A stretch of DNA of 64,000 nt from Pandoraea vervacti. Lineage in GTDB: Bacteria; Pseudomonadota; Gammaproteobacteria; Burkholderiales; Burkholderiaceae. Shown here one piece after another: positions 1-8,957 of this stretch. A program made the translations under genes and the position numbers. The notes beneath the pieces are model-generated. The model had not been told where the DNA came from, ran no database searches, and saw only the letters and a list, made by a program, of their open reading frames with translations. Location of the stretch: contig NZ_CP010897.2 of NCBI RefSeq assembly GCF_000934605.2, positions 5,572,001 through 5,636,000 on the forward strand. The letters run 5' to 3'. Positions within the stretch are counted from its first letter, which is position 1, and each line of letters begins with the position of its first letter.

Positions 1-68
1 TCGTCTCGCGGCGCGACGAACCTGCCATCGCCGCTGCCTTGCAACTCGTGACGAGCGTCTGGGCCTGA
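1..68 (+). CDS. 3' end of a CDS, product unknown (possibly a LysR-type regulator tail)
   Basis: An open frame entering from the left edge runs to a TGA at 66-68 and gives about 21 residues ending AALQLVTSVWA. An amphipathic Ala/Leu-rich end followed by Trp is common at the C-terminus of LysR-type regulators, but 21 residues cannot establish a family. The other two forward frames either stop early or run on into unlikely sequence. The call rests only on this open frame and on the spacing to fumC. Confidence 0.3.
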   Translation, partial: VSRRDEPAIAAALQLVTSVWA

Positions 69-323
69 ACGCTGCTGCTGATCCGGGGCGTCGCTGATCC
101 TGGACGTCATGCCCTCCCGGACGCCTTTCCGACACCGCGCCCGGCACCTTCGCGTCGCAAATCGGGCGCATAATCCATGCCTGCCCAGGCCTTCGCTTCA
201 CGACATTCGAAAAGGCCGTCTCCCTCGCAAATCATGCCGTGGCACGGCGCGTCTGCCATCGACCTGTCGTGTCACATCCCTGTCAACGATCTAGAATTCA
301 AGTCTGTCTTCAAGGAGTCGACC
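69..323. other. Intergenic region upstream of fumC
   Basis: No convincing gene is seen. The frames open here continue into fumC but have no ribosome binding site and no family-like sequence. An AAGGAG Shine-Dalgarno sequence lies at 312-317, just ahead of the fumC ATG. The fumC promoter is presumably in this stretch, but no clear -35/-10 pair was identified. Confidence 0.5.
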
Positions 324-1715
324 ATGTCCGATGTGCGAATGGAACGCGATACTTTCGGCGAGATTGCCGTGCCTGCCGACCGCCTGTGGGGTGCCCAAAC
401 GCAGCGCTCGCTGCTGAACTTCAAGATCTCCACCGAGAAGATGCCGCGCGAACTCGTGCGCGCGCTCGCTCGTGTCAAGCGTGCCGCTGCCGAGGTCAAC
501 AAAGATCTGGGCGTGCTCGACGCCAAGAAGGCTGACGCCATCATCAAGGCCGCCGACGAAGTCATCGCCGGCCAGCATGACGAGGAATTCCCGCTCGCCG
601 TATGGCAGACGGGATCGGGCACGCAGTCGAACATGAACATGAACGAAGTGCTCGCGAACCGCGCCAGCGAACTGCTCGGCGGCGTACGCGGCGAAGAGCG
701 CCTCGTGCATCCGAACGACGACGTCAACAAGGGACAGTCGTCCAATGACGTCTTCCCGACCGCCATGAGCGTGGCCGCGCTCGACGCCCTCGTGAACCAC
801 CTCAAACCCAGTGTCGGCCAGCTGCGCGACACGCTTCACGCCAAGGCGCGCGCCTACGACGACATCGTCAAGATCGGCCGCACGCACTTGCAGGACGCTA
901 CGCCGCTCACCCTCGGTCAGGAAATCTCCGGCTGGGTCGCACAGATCGACCATGGCCTCAGGCATGTGGAGGACGCGCTGCCGCACGTGGCCGAACTCGC
1001 ACTAGGCGGCACTGCCGTGGGCACCGGCCTGAACGCCCACCCGGAATTCGCGAAGAAGGTTGCCGACACGCTCGCGCGCGACACCGGCCTGCCATTCGTC
1101 ACGGCCCCGAACAAGTTCGAAGCGCTCGCCGCGAACGACGCCATCGTGCACGCGCATGGCACGCTCAAGACGCTCGCCGCCAGCTTCATGAAGATCGCCA
1201 ACGACGTGCGCTGGCTCGCCAGCGGCCCGCGATGCGGCATCGGTGAGTTGCAGATTCCCGAAAACGAACCAGGCAGCTCCATCATGCCGGGCAAGGTCAA
1301 TCCGACCCAATGCGAAGCGATGACGATGCTCTGCGCCCAGGTGCTGGGTAACGACGTCGCCATCAACGTCGGCGGCTCGATGGGCAATTTCGAGCTGAAT
1401 GTGTTCAAGCCGTTGCTCATCCACAACTTCCTGCAAAGCGTGCGCGTGCTGGCCGACGGCGCGGTGAGCTTCAACGATAACTGCGCCATCGGCATCGAGC
1501 CGAATCGCGCCCGCATCGCCTCGCTGCTCGATGAGTCGCTCATGCTCGTGACCGCGCTCAACCCGCACATCGGTTACGACAAGGCTGCGCAGATCGCCAA
1601 GAAGGCCCACAAGGAAGGCACCACGCTCAAGGCGGCCGCCCTTGCGCTGGGCCATGTCACGGCCGAGCAGTTCGACGCCTGGGTGCGCCCGGAACAAATG
1701 GTCGGCAAGCGCTGA
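324..1715 (+). CDS. fumC: Class II fumarate hydratase (fumarase C)
   Basis: Fumarase C reversibly hydrates fumarate to L-malate in the TCA cycle; the class II enzyme is iron-free, homotetrameric and cytosolic. The protein has 463 residues, close to the E. coli length of about 467. The superfamily signature GSSIMPGKVNP lies near residues 316-326, and the HLQDATP substrate-loop motif near 187. The ATG at 324 is chosen because AAGGAG sits 6 bases upstream and the protein then begins directly with the typical MSDVRMERDTFGEI-like start. An upstream in-frame extension to 177 has no such signal. The gene stands alone, followed after 36 bp by a LysR gene in the same direction. Family assignment is very secure. 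Confidence 0.97.
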   Translation: MSDVRMERDTFGEIAVPADRLWGAQTQRSLLNFKISTEKMPRELVRALARVKRAAAEVNKDLGVLDAKKADAIIKAADEVIAGQHDEEFPLAVWQTGSGTQSNMNMNEVLANRASELLGGVRGEERLVHPNDDVNKGQSSNDVFPTAMSVAALDALVNHLKPSVGQLRDTLHAKARAYDDIVKIGRTHLQDATPLTLGQEISGWVAQIDHGLRHVEDALPHVAELALGGTAVGTGLNAHPEFAKKVADTLARDTGLPFVTAPNKFEALAANDAIVHAHGTLKTLAASFMKIANDVRWLASGPRCGIGELQIPENEPGSSIMPGKVNPTQCEAMTMLCAQVLGNDVAINVGGSMGNFELNVFKPLLIHNFLQSVRVLADGAVSFNDNCAIGIEPNRARIASLLDESLMLVTALNPHIGYDKAAQIAKKAHKEGTTLKAAALALGHVTAEQFDAWVRPEQMVGKR

Positions 1716-1751
1716 ACGTCCCTTTGCAACACTGTCACACGGTCACCGCGC

Positions 1752-2654
1752 ATGCCGATCTCGCCCCTGCCGCCACTGCATTGCCTGATTGCTTTCGACG
1801 CCGCCGTGCGGCATTCGAGCTTCACCCGGGCGGCGGCGGAGCTCAATCTCACGCAAAGCGCAGTGAGTCGTCAGATCGCGCAGCTCGAAGAGTTTCTCGG
1901 GCGCGCGCTTTTCACCCGCGAGCATCGCACGCTGCGGCTGACGGTGGCCGGACAACGCTATGCCGAGCAGATTCAGCGTTTGCTCGGCGAATGCGCAGAA
2001 GCCACGGCCGACCTGATGAAACGACGCGGCGACCTGGAACTCACGGTCGCCTGCTCGTCGGGGGTCGCCGTGCTCTGGATGACCCCACAACTCATGCGCT
2101 TTCGGGCCGCGCACCCCGACATCAAGATTCGCGTGATCGTGAAAGACGGCATCACGTCGCTCTCCGCGTCAGAGTTCGATCTCGGCGTCTATTACGTGCG
2201 CAACGATCTGCCGCCCGACTTCGCCGGCCGGCGTCTTTTCGACGAGGAAGTGTTCCCCGTCTGCTCGCCCGCTTATCTCGCCGGGCGCGAACTGGCCCCG
2301 GCCGATCTCATCGACGAAACGCTCCTGTTCATCGAGGACGGCCAGCGCAAGTGGATGTCGTGGCCCGACTGGTTCGAGTTGCAGGGCGTGAATGCCCCGA
2401 AGTTTCCGCGCATGGTCAGCGCCAACTACTACCCGCTGCTGGTACAGATGGCCATCGAAGGCGGCGGACTGGTGATGGGATGGCGACACATGATCGACCC
2501 ATGCCTCGACGCGGGGCTGCTCGTTCGCGCCTGCGACGCGACGGCAAGTCTGGGCGGCGGCTACTATCTCGTGTGGCCTGCCGAGCGCCATGAGCATGCC
2601 GCAGCACGCATTTTCCGCAACTGGATTTACTCGGAAACCCGTTTCCCATCATAG
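1752..2654 (+). CDS. LysR-family transcriptional regulator (GcvA-like subgroup)
   Basis: This 300-residue DNA-binding regulator has an N-terminal winged helix-turn-helix at about residues 8-66, including the typical stretches SFTRAAAELNLTQSAVSRQI and FTREHRTLRLT. A substrate-binding-like effector domain of about 200 residues follows. The length and the AFDAAVRHSSF opening resemble the GcvA subgroup of LysR proteins. It lies between fumC and an MFS carrier/amidohydrolase pair, all on the plus strand. Its target is unknown; the downstream MFS gene, 246 bp away, is the natural candidate because LysR proteins often control a neighbouring transporter. The effector cannot be deduced. Confidence 0.9.
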   Translation: MPISPLPPLHCLIAFDAAVRHSSFTRAAAELNLTQSAVSRQIAQLEEFLGRALFTREHRTLRLTVAGQRYAEQIQRLLGECAEATADLMKRRGDLELTVACSSGVAVLWMTPQLMRFRAAHPDIKIRVIVKDGITSLSASEFDLGVYYVRNDLPPDFAGRRLFDEEVFPVCSPAYLAGRELAPADLIDETLLFIEDGQRKWMSWPDWFELQGVNAPKFPRMVSANYYPLLVQMAIEGGGLVMGWRHMIDPCLDAGLLVRACDATASLGGGYYLVWPAERHEHAAARIFRNWIYSETRFPS

Positions 2655-2900
2655 GGGTTACGTGAGGTTTCAAAAGTTACCATGCGCTGCACGCATGGCA
2701 ACATGCGGAATTATCGCTTTGCCTGTCATTTTGTCTGCACTACTTTCTGTCCTATCCGCACACGTTTGTCGGCGATATTGCCCGCACTTCGCTCGCCGGG
2801 CCATGCCGACGAACGTGATCCGACAAAAAGCAGGCGTATTACCGGTATGACGTGACGGCAAGACACGCGACGGACGCCCCCCATCCTCCGGGAGACCCAG

Positions 2901-4181
2901 ATGCAGGCGTCCTACGCAGTGCCTCAAGACAACATGGCCCGCCAGCGCCGTCACGCGATCGTGGCGACGGTGATCGGCAACGGCCTTGAATGGTTCGACT
3001 TCACCGTCTACAGCTTTTTCGCGGCCATTATCGCGAAGCAGTTCTTCCCCACCGGCGACGACCTCTCGTCGTTCCTGCTGGCCGTGGCCACCTTCGGCGT
3101 GGGCTTCTTCATGCGCCCGGTCGGCGGCATCGTGCTCGGTATCTACTCCGATCGCGTGGGCCGCAAGGCAGCGCTCTCGCTCACCATTTTGCTGATGGCC
3201 GCCGGCACCGCCATGATCGGTCTGGCGCCCACGTACGACCAAATCGGTCTGGCCGCACCGCTGATCATCGTGCTCGCGCGTCTGCTCCAAGGCTTCTCCG
3301 CCGGCGGTGAGATGGGGGGTGCGACGGCATTCCTCACGGAATACGCACCGCCGAACCAGCGCGCGTACTACTCGGCGTGGATTCAGTCGAGCATCGGCTT
3401 CGCCGTGCTGCTGGGCGCTGCCGTGGGCACGTTCGTGACGACCGAACTCGACAAGGCGTCGCTCGAATCGTGGGGCTGGCGTGTGCCGTTCATCGTCGGC
3501 ATGCTGATCGGCCCGGTCGGTTTCTACATTCGCGCCAAGATCGACGAAACGCCCACGTTCCAGCATGCGGAGAAGTCCGACACGCCGCTGCGCGACGTCT
3601 TCTCCCAGTACCCCAAGGAAACGCTTGCGAGCTTCTCCATGGTCGTGTTGTGGACGATCTGCACGTACGTTCTGCTGTTCTACATGCCGACGTATGCCCA
3701 GCGCGTGCTGCATCTGCCCGCCTCGAACGGCTTCACCGCCGGCATGGTCGGCGGCGCCATGATTCTCGTGTTCGCGCCGATCGTGGGACGCATGGCGGAT
3801 CGTATCGGCCGCCGTCCGTTCCTGTCGGGTTCGGCGCTGCTGATCCTGGTGCTTGCATGGCCGATGTTCACGTACCTGAACGTCTCGCCCGGATTGCCCT
3901 CGCTGCTCACGTTCCAGATCGTGTTCGGCTTGCTGATCGCCTGCTACACCGGCCCGATCCTCGCCGCCTTCTCGGAGCTGTTCCCGGCCAAGGTGCTCTC
4001 GACCGGTCTGTCGGTGGCGTACAACTTCGCCGTGACGATCTTCGGCGGATTCGCGGCGCTGATCATCACGTGGCTGATTGCCCGCACGGGCAGCAACATG
4101 GCCCCGGCGATCTACGTGATCGTCGCGGCGGCCATCAGCCTCGTTGGCACCCGCTTCGTCAAACCGCTTCCGAAAGCCTGA
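2901..4181 (+). CDS. MFS transporter, metabolite:H+ symporter (MHS) family
   Basis: This 426-residue inner-membrane carrier has about 12 hydrophobic segments. Motifs fit the metabolite:H+ symporter branch (relatives of ProP and ShiA): GNGLEWFDFTVY in the first helix, DRVGRKAAL in the loop after helix 2, LQGFSAGGEMGGA in helix 4, and a second DRIGRRPFL in the middle loop. The ATG at 2901 has GGGAGA 8 bases upstream. The next gene encodes an amidohydrolase in the same direction, with a terminator-like hairpin between them. A likely reading is uptake of an amide- or peptide-like compound that the hydrolase then opens; the substrate is unknown. Confidence 0.92.
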   Translation: MQASYAVPQDNMARQRRHAIVATVIGNGLEWFDFTVYSFFAAIIAKQFFPTGDDLSSFLLAVATFGVGFFMRPVGGIVLGIYSDRVGRKAALSLTILLMAAGTAMIGLAPTYDQIGLAAPLIIVLARLLQGFSAGGEMGGATAFLTEYAPPNQRAYYSAWIQSSIGFAVLLGAAVGTFVTTELDKASLESWGWRVPFIVGMLIGPVGFYIRAKIDETPTFQHAEKSDTPLRDVFSQYPKETLASFSMVVLWTICTYVLLFYMPTYAQRVLHLPASNGFTAGMVGGAMILVFAPIVGRMADRIGRRPFLSGSALLILVLAWPMFTYLNVSPGLPSLLTFQIVFGLLIACYTGPILAAFSELFPAKVLSTGLSVAYNFAVTIFGGFAALIITWLIARTGSNMAPAIYVIVAAAISLVGTRFVKPLPKA

Positions 4182-4194
4182 GTTTCCCCCCGAA

Positions 4195-4233
4195 CAAGGC
4201 GCGCCCTCCCCCGGCGCGCCTTGTGCTTTTTTT
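4195..4233 (+). terminator. Rho-independent terminator or attenuator between the MFS and hydrolase genes
   Basis: A perfect 11-bp stem (CAAGGCGCGCC with its complement, 4195-4205 and 4213-4223) and a loop of seven bases precede a run of seven T at 4227-4233. It sits only 15 bp before the next start codon, and the GAAGGA ribosome binding site follows directly. It may therefore lower rather than abolish expression of the hydrolase. Confidence 0.8.
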
Positions 4234-4247
4234 GAAGGAATTCCCAC

Positions 4248-5495
4248 ATGACCTCCACGTCTCCCACGTCGACAACCGTGCTTCGCGGCGGCAACGTGCT
4301 CGATGCGGCCGCTGGTCGCCTGCTTGAGCGTCACGATGTGGCCCTCACCGGCAATCGCATTACGGCGGTGAGCGCCACGCCGCTCGACATCGCAGGGGCC
4401 ACGGTGATCGATGTCACCGGCAAGACCGTCATGCCCGGCATGATCGACTGCCACGTGCACGTGCTCGCGTCGCACCCGAACCTCGGCACCAACGCCAGTC
4501 AGCCCAACGTGCTGACCGTGCTCAAGTCACTGCCCATCATGCAAGGCATGCTCAACCGCGGCTTTACGACCGTGCGCGACGCCGGCGGCGCCGACTGGGC
4601 ACTGCAACAGGCGATCGAGCAGGGTGTGATCCCCGGCCCGCGCATCTTCCCTTCGGGCAAGGCGCTGTCGCAGACTGGCGGCCACGGCGACTTCCGTCCG
4701 CGCAGCGACACCCTGGAGCCGTGCTCGTGCGCGTTCCGTGCAGGGGCGATCGGACGCGTCGTCGACGGCGTCGATCCCATTCGTCTGGCCGTACGTGAAG
4801 AAATCCAGAAGGGCGCCACGCAGATCAAGCTGATGGCCTCGGGCGGCGTGGCCTCGCCGGTCGACCCGATTGCCAACACGCAGTATTCGGAAGACGAAAT
4901 CCGCGCGGCCGTGGCGGAAGCCGAAGCCGCGCAGACGTATGTCATGGCCCATGCCTACACGCCGAAGGCGATTGCCCGTGCCGTCCGTTGCGGCGTGCGC
5001 ACCATCGAGCACGGCAACCTGTGCGACGCACAGACCGCCACGCTCATGGCCGAGAAAGGCGCATATGTCGTGCCGACGCTGGTCACCTACGACGCGCTGG
5101 CCAAGGACGGCGCATCGCTCGGACTGCCGCCCGAATCCGTCGCCAAGGTCGAAAGCGTGCAACGCGCCGGTCGCGAATCGCTGACGATCTATCGCGACGC
5201 CGGCGTGAAGATGGGCTTCGGCTCGGACCTGCTCGGCGATATGCACAAGTACCAGTCCGACGAGCTGACGATTCGCGCCGAAGTGCTGGGCGCGGCCGAC
5301 ACGCTGCGCTCGGCCACGGTGATCGGCGCAGAAATTCTGAACCGTAGCGGCGAGTTGGGTGTGATCGCGGCCGGCGCATTGGCCGACGTGCTGGTCGTCG
5401 ACGGCAATCCGCTCGAATCGATCGACGTGCTGACCGGTCAGGGCGAAGCCATTCGCTGGGTCTTCAAGGACGGCAAGGTCGCGAAGCAACCGTGA
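4248..5495 (+). CDS. Metal-dependent amidohydrolase (imidazolonepropionase/prolidase-like)
   Basis: This 415-residue cytosolic protein belongs to the amidohydrolase superfamily, in the branch with imidazolonepropionase-like and Xaa-Pro dipeptidase-like proteins. Visible metal-site features are the HxH strand-1 motif in DCHVHVL, conserved histidines in AHAYTP and TIEHG, and a late GFGSDLLG carrying the catalytic aspartate. The N-terminal beta-sandwich (LRGGNVLDA) and the C-terminal ADVLVVDGNPLE complete the fold. The ATG at 4248 follows GAAGGA by 8 bases. It probably hydrolyses an amide or cyclic amide imported by the preceding carrier; the true substrate is not evident. Confidence 0.9.
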   Translation: MTSTSPTSTTVLRGGNVLDAAAGRLLERHDVALTGNRITAVSATPLDIAGATVIDVTGKTVMPGMIDCHVHVLASHPNLGTNASQPNVLTVLKSLPIMQGMLNRGFTTVRDAGGADWALQQAIEQGVIPGPRIFPSGKALSQTGGHGDFRPRSDTLEPCSCAFRAGAIGRVVDGVDPIRLAVREEIQKGATQIKLMASGGVASPVDPIANTQYSEDEIRAAVAEAEAAQTYVMAHAYTPKAIARAVRCGVRTIEHGNLCDAQTATLMAEKGAYVVPTLVTYDALAKDGASLGLPPESVAKVESVQRAGRESLTIYRDAGVKMGFGSDLLGDMHKYQSDELTIRAEVLGAADTLRSATVIGAEILNRSGELGVIAAGALADVLVVDGNPLESIDVLTGQGEAIRWVFKDGKVAKQP

Positions 5496-5624
5496 TCCTC
5501 AGACGCGCCCAGGCGGCGCCATTCGCCGACGAGAAGAAAACCCCGCGACGTCAGCCACGTCGATAGGAATCGCCTCGATATCGCGCGAATCTGCCTGCAG
5601 GGACGACACGCGCGTCCGATGAAC

Positions 5625-5660
5625 AACGCCACGACAGCGAATGGGTCGTGGCGTTTTTTT
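5625..5660 (+). terminator. Rho-independent terminator after the amidohydrolase gene
   Basis: An 11-bp perfect stem (AACGCCACGAC, 5625-5635, with its complement at 5645-5655) has a 9-base loop and runs straight into seven T residues ending at 5660. It closes the MFS/amidohydrolase unit. Confidence 0.85.
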
Positions 5661-5779
5661 ATTCTCGTGACGTATGTCGTTGGGCCAATCGCGCCGCCCC
5701 CCATGCGCAAAAAGTTGAAGCAGTACGCAAGTTGTGGGACTAGCCTCAAAACACGAAAACCAAGAACAGGGTCCCCACC

Positions 5780-6934
5780 ATGATCTTCCATGCGTCTTTC
5801 GACTCCCCCCAGCGCTTCGGTGTTTCGCTTGCACCCAACGCGGCACACGTCTCGTCGGCATCCTTCGCACCGTCTTCCGAAGGCTGGCGCCATGTGACGG
5901 TGACGCAGCGCAACGTGCCGTCACTCGAAGAAAAGGACACTTCCCGTTCGTTGGAAGGCGTGAAGGCGTCTATCGTCAAGGAGTTGAATTCGATCAGGGA
6001 GAAATGGGCGGCGATGCTCGCGGAGGTGGATGCCGAAGTCGATTACGCGCCGTTGCCCGAAGACTTTTCGGCGATCAATCAATATGTCGCACATGTGGGC
6101 GCGGCGTTACGCGCGCAGGGCGACGACATGCTCGCCATCGACTCGCTGCCGCCGAAACTCGAAATGGCCATGAAGAAGATTTACCGTTCACGTCAGTTGC
6201 CCTGGGGGACCTGGAAAACTGTCGGCTCACAAAGGACGATTACCGACATCGACGCACTGACGCCAAATGCGAAGGCGGCGTTCGTCACGCTCTCCCGTAT
6301 CGACGTCACCGTTCGGGACATTGGCATGATGCTCGATGCCGTGAATTGTGCCGAGACGCGACGCAAGGCGATTCTGCGCGAGCATCTGCATGCGCCCCAT
6401 TCGTTATCTGCGCTCGAGAAGCGAAGACATGTCGCGAAGGCGTTCGCCGCGATAGGCCGCGCCCTGTTCCAGACCGCCCTCATCATTCACAAATACCTTC
6501 AGCAAGCCACGGCCGCCATTCCGAGGGAGCGGCGGCGCTGGAAAACGAAGATCGGCATCATCGTCGCGCTTGCCGCGATATCGGCCTCGCTCGCCATCGC
6601 CGCCGCCCTTTTGCCAGCCGCGCTGCCCACCCTCGCCGGGGTGGCGCTCGGTCTCAAGTTCGGTTCGATCTGCGTGGGCATACTCGGCGCCGTTCACAGC
6701 ATGTTCAGCGTCATTGGCTACTCCCGCAATCGGGGCTGGACCGAAATGTCAGGCTGCATCGAACGGGTGCGCAACGTGTACGTGGTGATCAGCACGGGCA
6801 TCTGTGCGCGGCAGTCCGCCGCGGGATGGCTGGAGGCTGACGACCTGGGTCAGCGGCTCAAACGGCTGACCAACGTGCTCGGGGGGCTGGAAACGACGCA
6901 AGCCACCATTGCCCATAAGCTCACGGTGTCTTAG
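5780..6934 (+). CDS. Hypothetical protein with a central membrane hairpin
   Basis: No family is recognised for this 384-residue protein. It begins MIFHASFD and has no signal peptide. Residues 1-250 are mostly soluble and helix-rich. Two closely spaced hydrophobic segments follow at about 256-280 and 282-312, rich in Ala, Ile and Leu with a Pro-containing turn, then a soluble C-terminal tail of about 70 residues. This soluble-hairpin-soluble layout resembles pore-forming or translocon-type proteins, but no motif supports such a function. The preceding gene ends in a terminator, so it has its own promoter. A second unrecognised gene follows after 71 bp, probably in the same transcript. Confidence 0.75.
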   Translation: MIFHASFDSPQRFGVSLAPNAAHVSSASFAPSSEGWRHVTVTQRNVPSLEEKDTSRSLEGVKASIVKELNSIREKWAAMLAEVDAEVDYAPLPEDFSAINQYVAHVGAALRAQGDDMLAIDSLPPKLEMAMKKIYRSRQLPWGTWKTVGSQRTITDIDALTPNAKAAFVTLSRIDVTVRDIGMMLDAVNCAETRRKAILREHLHAPHSLSALEKRRHVAKAFAAIGRALFQTALIIHKYLQQATAAIPRERRRWKTKIGIIVALAAISASLAIAAALLPAALPTLAGVALGLKFGSICVGILGAVHSMFSVIGYSRNRGWTEMSGCIERVRNVYVVISTGICARQSAAGWLEADDLGQRLKRLTNVLGGLETTQATIAHKLTVS

Positions 6935-7005
6935 CGGCGTCACACCAAACACCCCGAAATCTCCCTTCTTTTACTCCACCGCGACATCGCAAACAGGACA
7001 TCACC

Positions 7006-7464
7006 ATGTTGCCAAAGATTACCGCCTCTGCGCCCAGCGAGATCGCCGCGTCTGCCGGCGTCGCCTGCTCGACGCGGGAACGCCTTCTGCACTATGAAAA
7101 CGAAATCGCGCTCATGTTCGAACGCGCCCAGCAACTCACCGAACAAGCCACAGCGATATTGGAGATGCTCGAGCGCAGGACGCCGGGCGAGCGACCCGGC
7201 GAAGTGCAAGGCGCATCCCCCCCGAACGACGCGCAAGCGCATGTCGGCCAGACATTCGAGCGCGACATGCAGCGCTGTGAATCGAAATCGCCGACACCGT
7301 CCGACGTCGGATCGGGGCTCGCCGCCGAGTCGCTGACATCGACGTCGGTCACGCGGCAGGCCCTGCAAGACGTCGGCCACGTTCCCTCAACAGCGCACGA
7401 CCCCGTCGCAACATCACGGGACACGGGCATTTCCCAGCTGCCCGAAGCGCGCCCACCTCACTAA
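7006..7464 (+). CDS. Hypothetical protein, helix plus disordered tail
   Basis: This 152-residue protein has no recognised family. Residues 22-60 form a predicted amphipathic helix, rich in Glu, Leu and Gln. The remainder is rich in Ser, Thr, Pro and His and is probably disordered. There is no signal peptide or membrane segment. It follows the membrane-hairpin protein in the same direction and could be its partner, for example a chaperone or second secreted component; that is inference from position only. The end of the gene meets the trpS terminator from the opposite strand. Confidence 0.6.
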   Translation: MLPKITASAPSEIAASAGVACSTRERLLHYENEIALMFERAQQLTEQATAILEMLERRTPGERPGEVQGASPPNDAQAHVGQTFERDMQRCESKSPTPSDVGSGLAAESLTSTSVTRQALQDVGHVPSTAHDPVATSRDTGISQLPEARPPH

Positions 7465-7475
7465 ACGGCGGGCAC

Positions 7476-7530
7476 AAAAAGCACTGCCCCCTGAGTATTG
7501 GCGATCGCGCCAACGCGTCAGGGGGCAGTG
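7476..7530 (-). terminator. Terminator of trpS with a nested inner hairpin
   Basis: A perfect 13-bp inverted repeat (CACTGCCCCCTGA at 7482-7494 and its complement at 7518-7530) encloses a smaller palindromic hairpin around GGCGATCGCGCC. Read on the minus strand, the outer stem is followed by five T residues, so it terminates trpS and also separates it from the converging hypothetical gene. Confidence 0.8.
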
Positions 7531-7580
7531 TGCGGCGCGAGGCACGCATAGCCTGCGACCGCGGTTTTCGTCAGTGGGGG

Positions 7581-8621
7581 TTACGTCTTCCAGCCCGGCG
7601 TGACGAACACGGAACGCACGTCGTCAAGCGTTTGCGAAACGGTCTCGCGCGCCCGTTCGGTACCGGCGCGCAGCATGTCCCACACATAGTCCGGGTTCTT
7701 CGCATATTGCTCGCGACGCTCGCGCATCGGGCGCAGCATTTCCTGCAGGCGTTCTTCCAGACGCGCCTTGACCTTCGAGTCCGCCAGACCGCCGCGCACG
7801 TAATGATCCTTCAGGGCTTGCAAGCCTTCCTTGTCCTGATCGAACGCGTCGAGGTACGCGAACGCCACGTTCCCCTCCAGGTGGCCCGGATCTTCGACCT
7901 TCAGGTGCAGCGGGTCCGTGTAGCACTTCTTCACGGCGGCGCGGATCTCGTCGGGCGTCGACGAAATGTTGATGACATTGCCCAGCGACTTGCTCATCTT
8001 GGCCTTGCCGTCGATGCCCGGCAGGCGGCCGATCGGCGGCACGAGCGCCTTCGCTTCGGTCAGGATCTCGCGGTTGGCCATGCGATTGAGACGGCGCACG
8101 ATTTCGTTGGTCTGCTCGATCATCGGCAACTGGTCTTCGCCCACGGGCACCAGCGTGGCGCGAAATGCCGTGATGTCGGCGGCCTGACTCACGGGGTACG
8201 TGAGAAAGCCCGCCGGAATGTCGCGTTCGAAGTTGCGCAGGCTGATCTCCTGCTTGACGGTGGGGTTACGCTCCAGCCGCGCCACGGTCACCAGGTTCAG
8301 GTAGTAGAACGTGAGTTCGGTCAGCTCGGGCAGCCAGGTCTGCACGCAGATGGTCGTGACGTCCGGGTCGATGCCGACGGCCAGATAGTCGAGCGCCACC
8401 TCGGACACATTGCGATGGACCTTGTCGCGGCCCTTGCCTTCGTCGTCGGTGTTGTCGGTCAGGGCCTGCGCGTCGGCGACCAGAATGAATTGTTTGTACT
8501 CGTGCTGATATTCAACACGGTTTTTCAGACTACCGACGTAATGGCCCAGATGCAGCGGGCCCGTCGGACGGTCACCCGTGAGGATCACCTTGCGATCCGC
8601 AGGCGCCTTCGAAACACTCAT
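7581..8621 (-). CDS. trpS: Tryptophan--tRNA ligase
   Basis: This cytosolic class Ic aminoacyl-tRNA synthetase charges tRNA-Trp with tryptophan using ATP. The protein has 346 residues. The HIGH-type motif appears as PLHLGHYVGS near the N-terminus, and the KMSKS motif as KMSKSLGN near residues 207-214. The ATG at 8621 is chosen because GGAGAGG lies 4-10 bases upstream; the frame extends to a TTG at 8639, but that would bury the ribosome binding site inside the gene. It converges on the hypothetical pair and is divergent from the peptide operon. The sequence looks like an ordinary housekeeping gene. Confidence 0.96.
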   Translation of the reverse strand: MSVSKAPADRKVILTGDRPTGPLHLGHYVGSLKNRVEYQHEYKQFILVADAQALTDNTDDEGKGRDKVHRNVSEVALDYLAVGIDPDVTTICVQTWLPELTELTFYYLNLVTVARLERNPTVKQEISLRNFERDIPAGFLTYPVSQAADITAFRATLVPVGEDQLPMIEQTNEIVRRLNRMANREILTEAKALVPPIGRLPGIDGKAKMSKSLGNVINISSTPDEIRAAVKKCYTDPLHLKVEDPGHLEGNVAFAYLDAFDQDKEGLQALKDHYVRGGLADSKVKARLEERLQEMLRPMRERREQYAKNPDYVWDMLRAGTERARETVSQTLDDVRSVFVTPGWKT

Positions 8622-8639
8622 TTTCCTCTCCGTAATCAA

Positions 8640-8957
8640 GCGTCACTCCCCGAATGGTAGCGCGTCGGCCCGACGACGGTACAGAAACCCCTCCCTCAGC
8701 CTGCTTCTCCATCGCGCGCAAGGATGCTCGGCGAAACACTGCCGACGGCACCCGATCGTGCGCCATCGGCATGAAAACGGGGGCCGAAGCCGTTCGAAAC
8801 GAAGTCTATCCCTCGCTTCAGCGTAATTTCGGAAGTCCGATGACGCCACACCGAAAGGGAATGTCCAAATGGAATAGCTCCACGGAACCACGGATATCAA
8901 AATTCGGCCTCCCGCACCTAATGGCACCGGGAATACTCACTAAAAGGAGAGCGAAAC
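8640..8957. other. Intergenic region between trpS and the peptide operon
   Basis: This 318-bp divergent spacer must hold the trpS promoter and the promoter of the peptide operon. Base composition falls from trpS-like high G+C toward A-richer sequence after about 8820. No confident -35/-10 pair and no operator palindrome were found. A 38-codon frame starting near 8864 overlaps the peptide gene and has poor ribosome-site spacing, so it is not called. Confidence 0.4.

Noticed and set aside
2670..4475. 601-codon minus-strand frame opposite the MFS and amidohydrolase genes
   Set aside because: Composition is His/Arg/Gly-rich without any domain, and it crosses two well-supported genes and a terminator.
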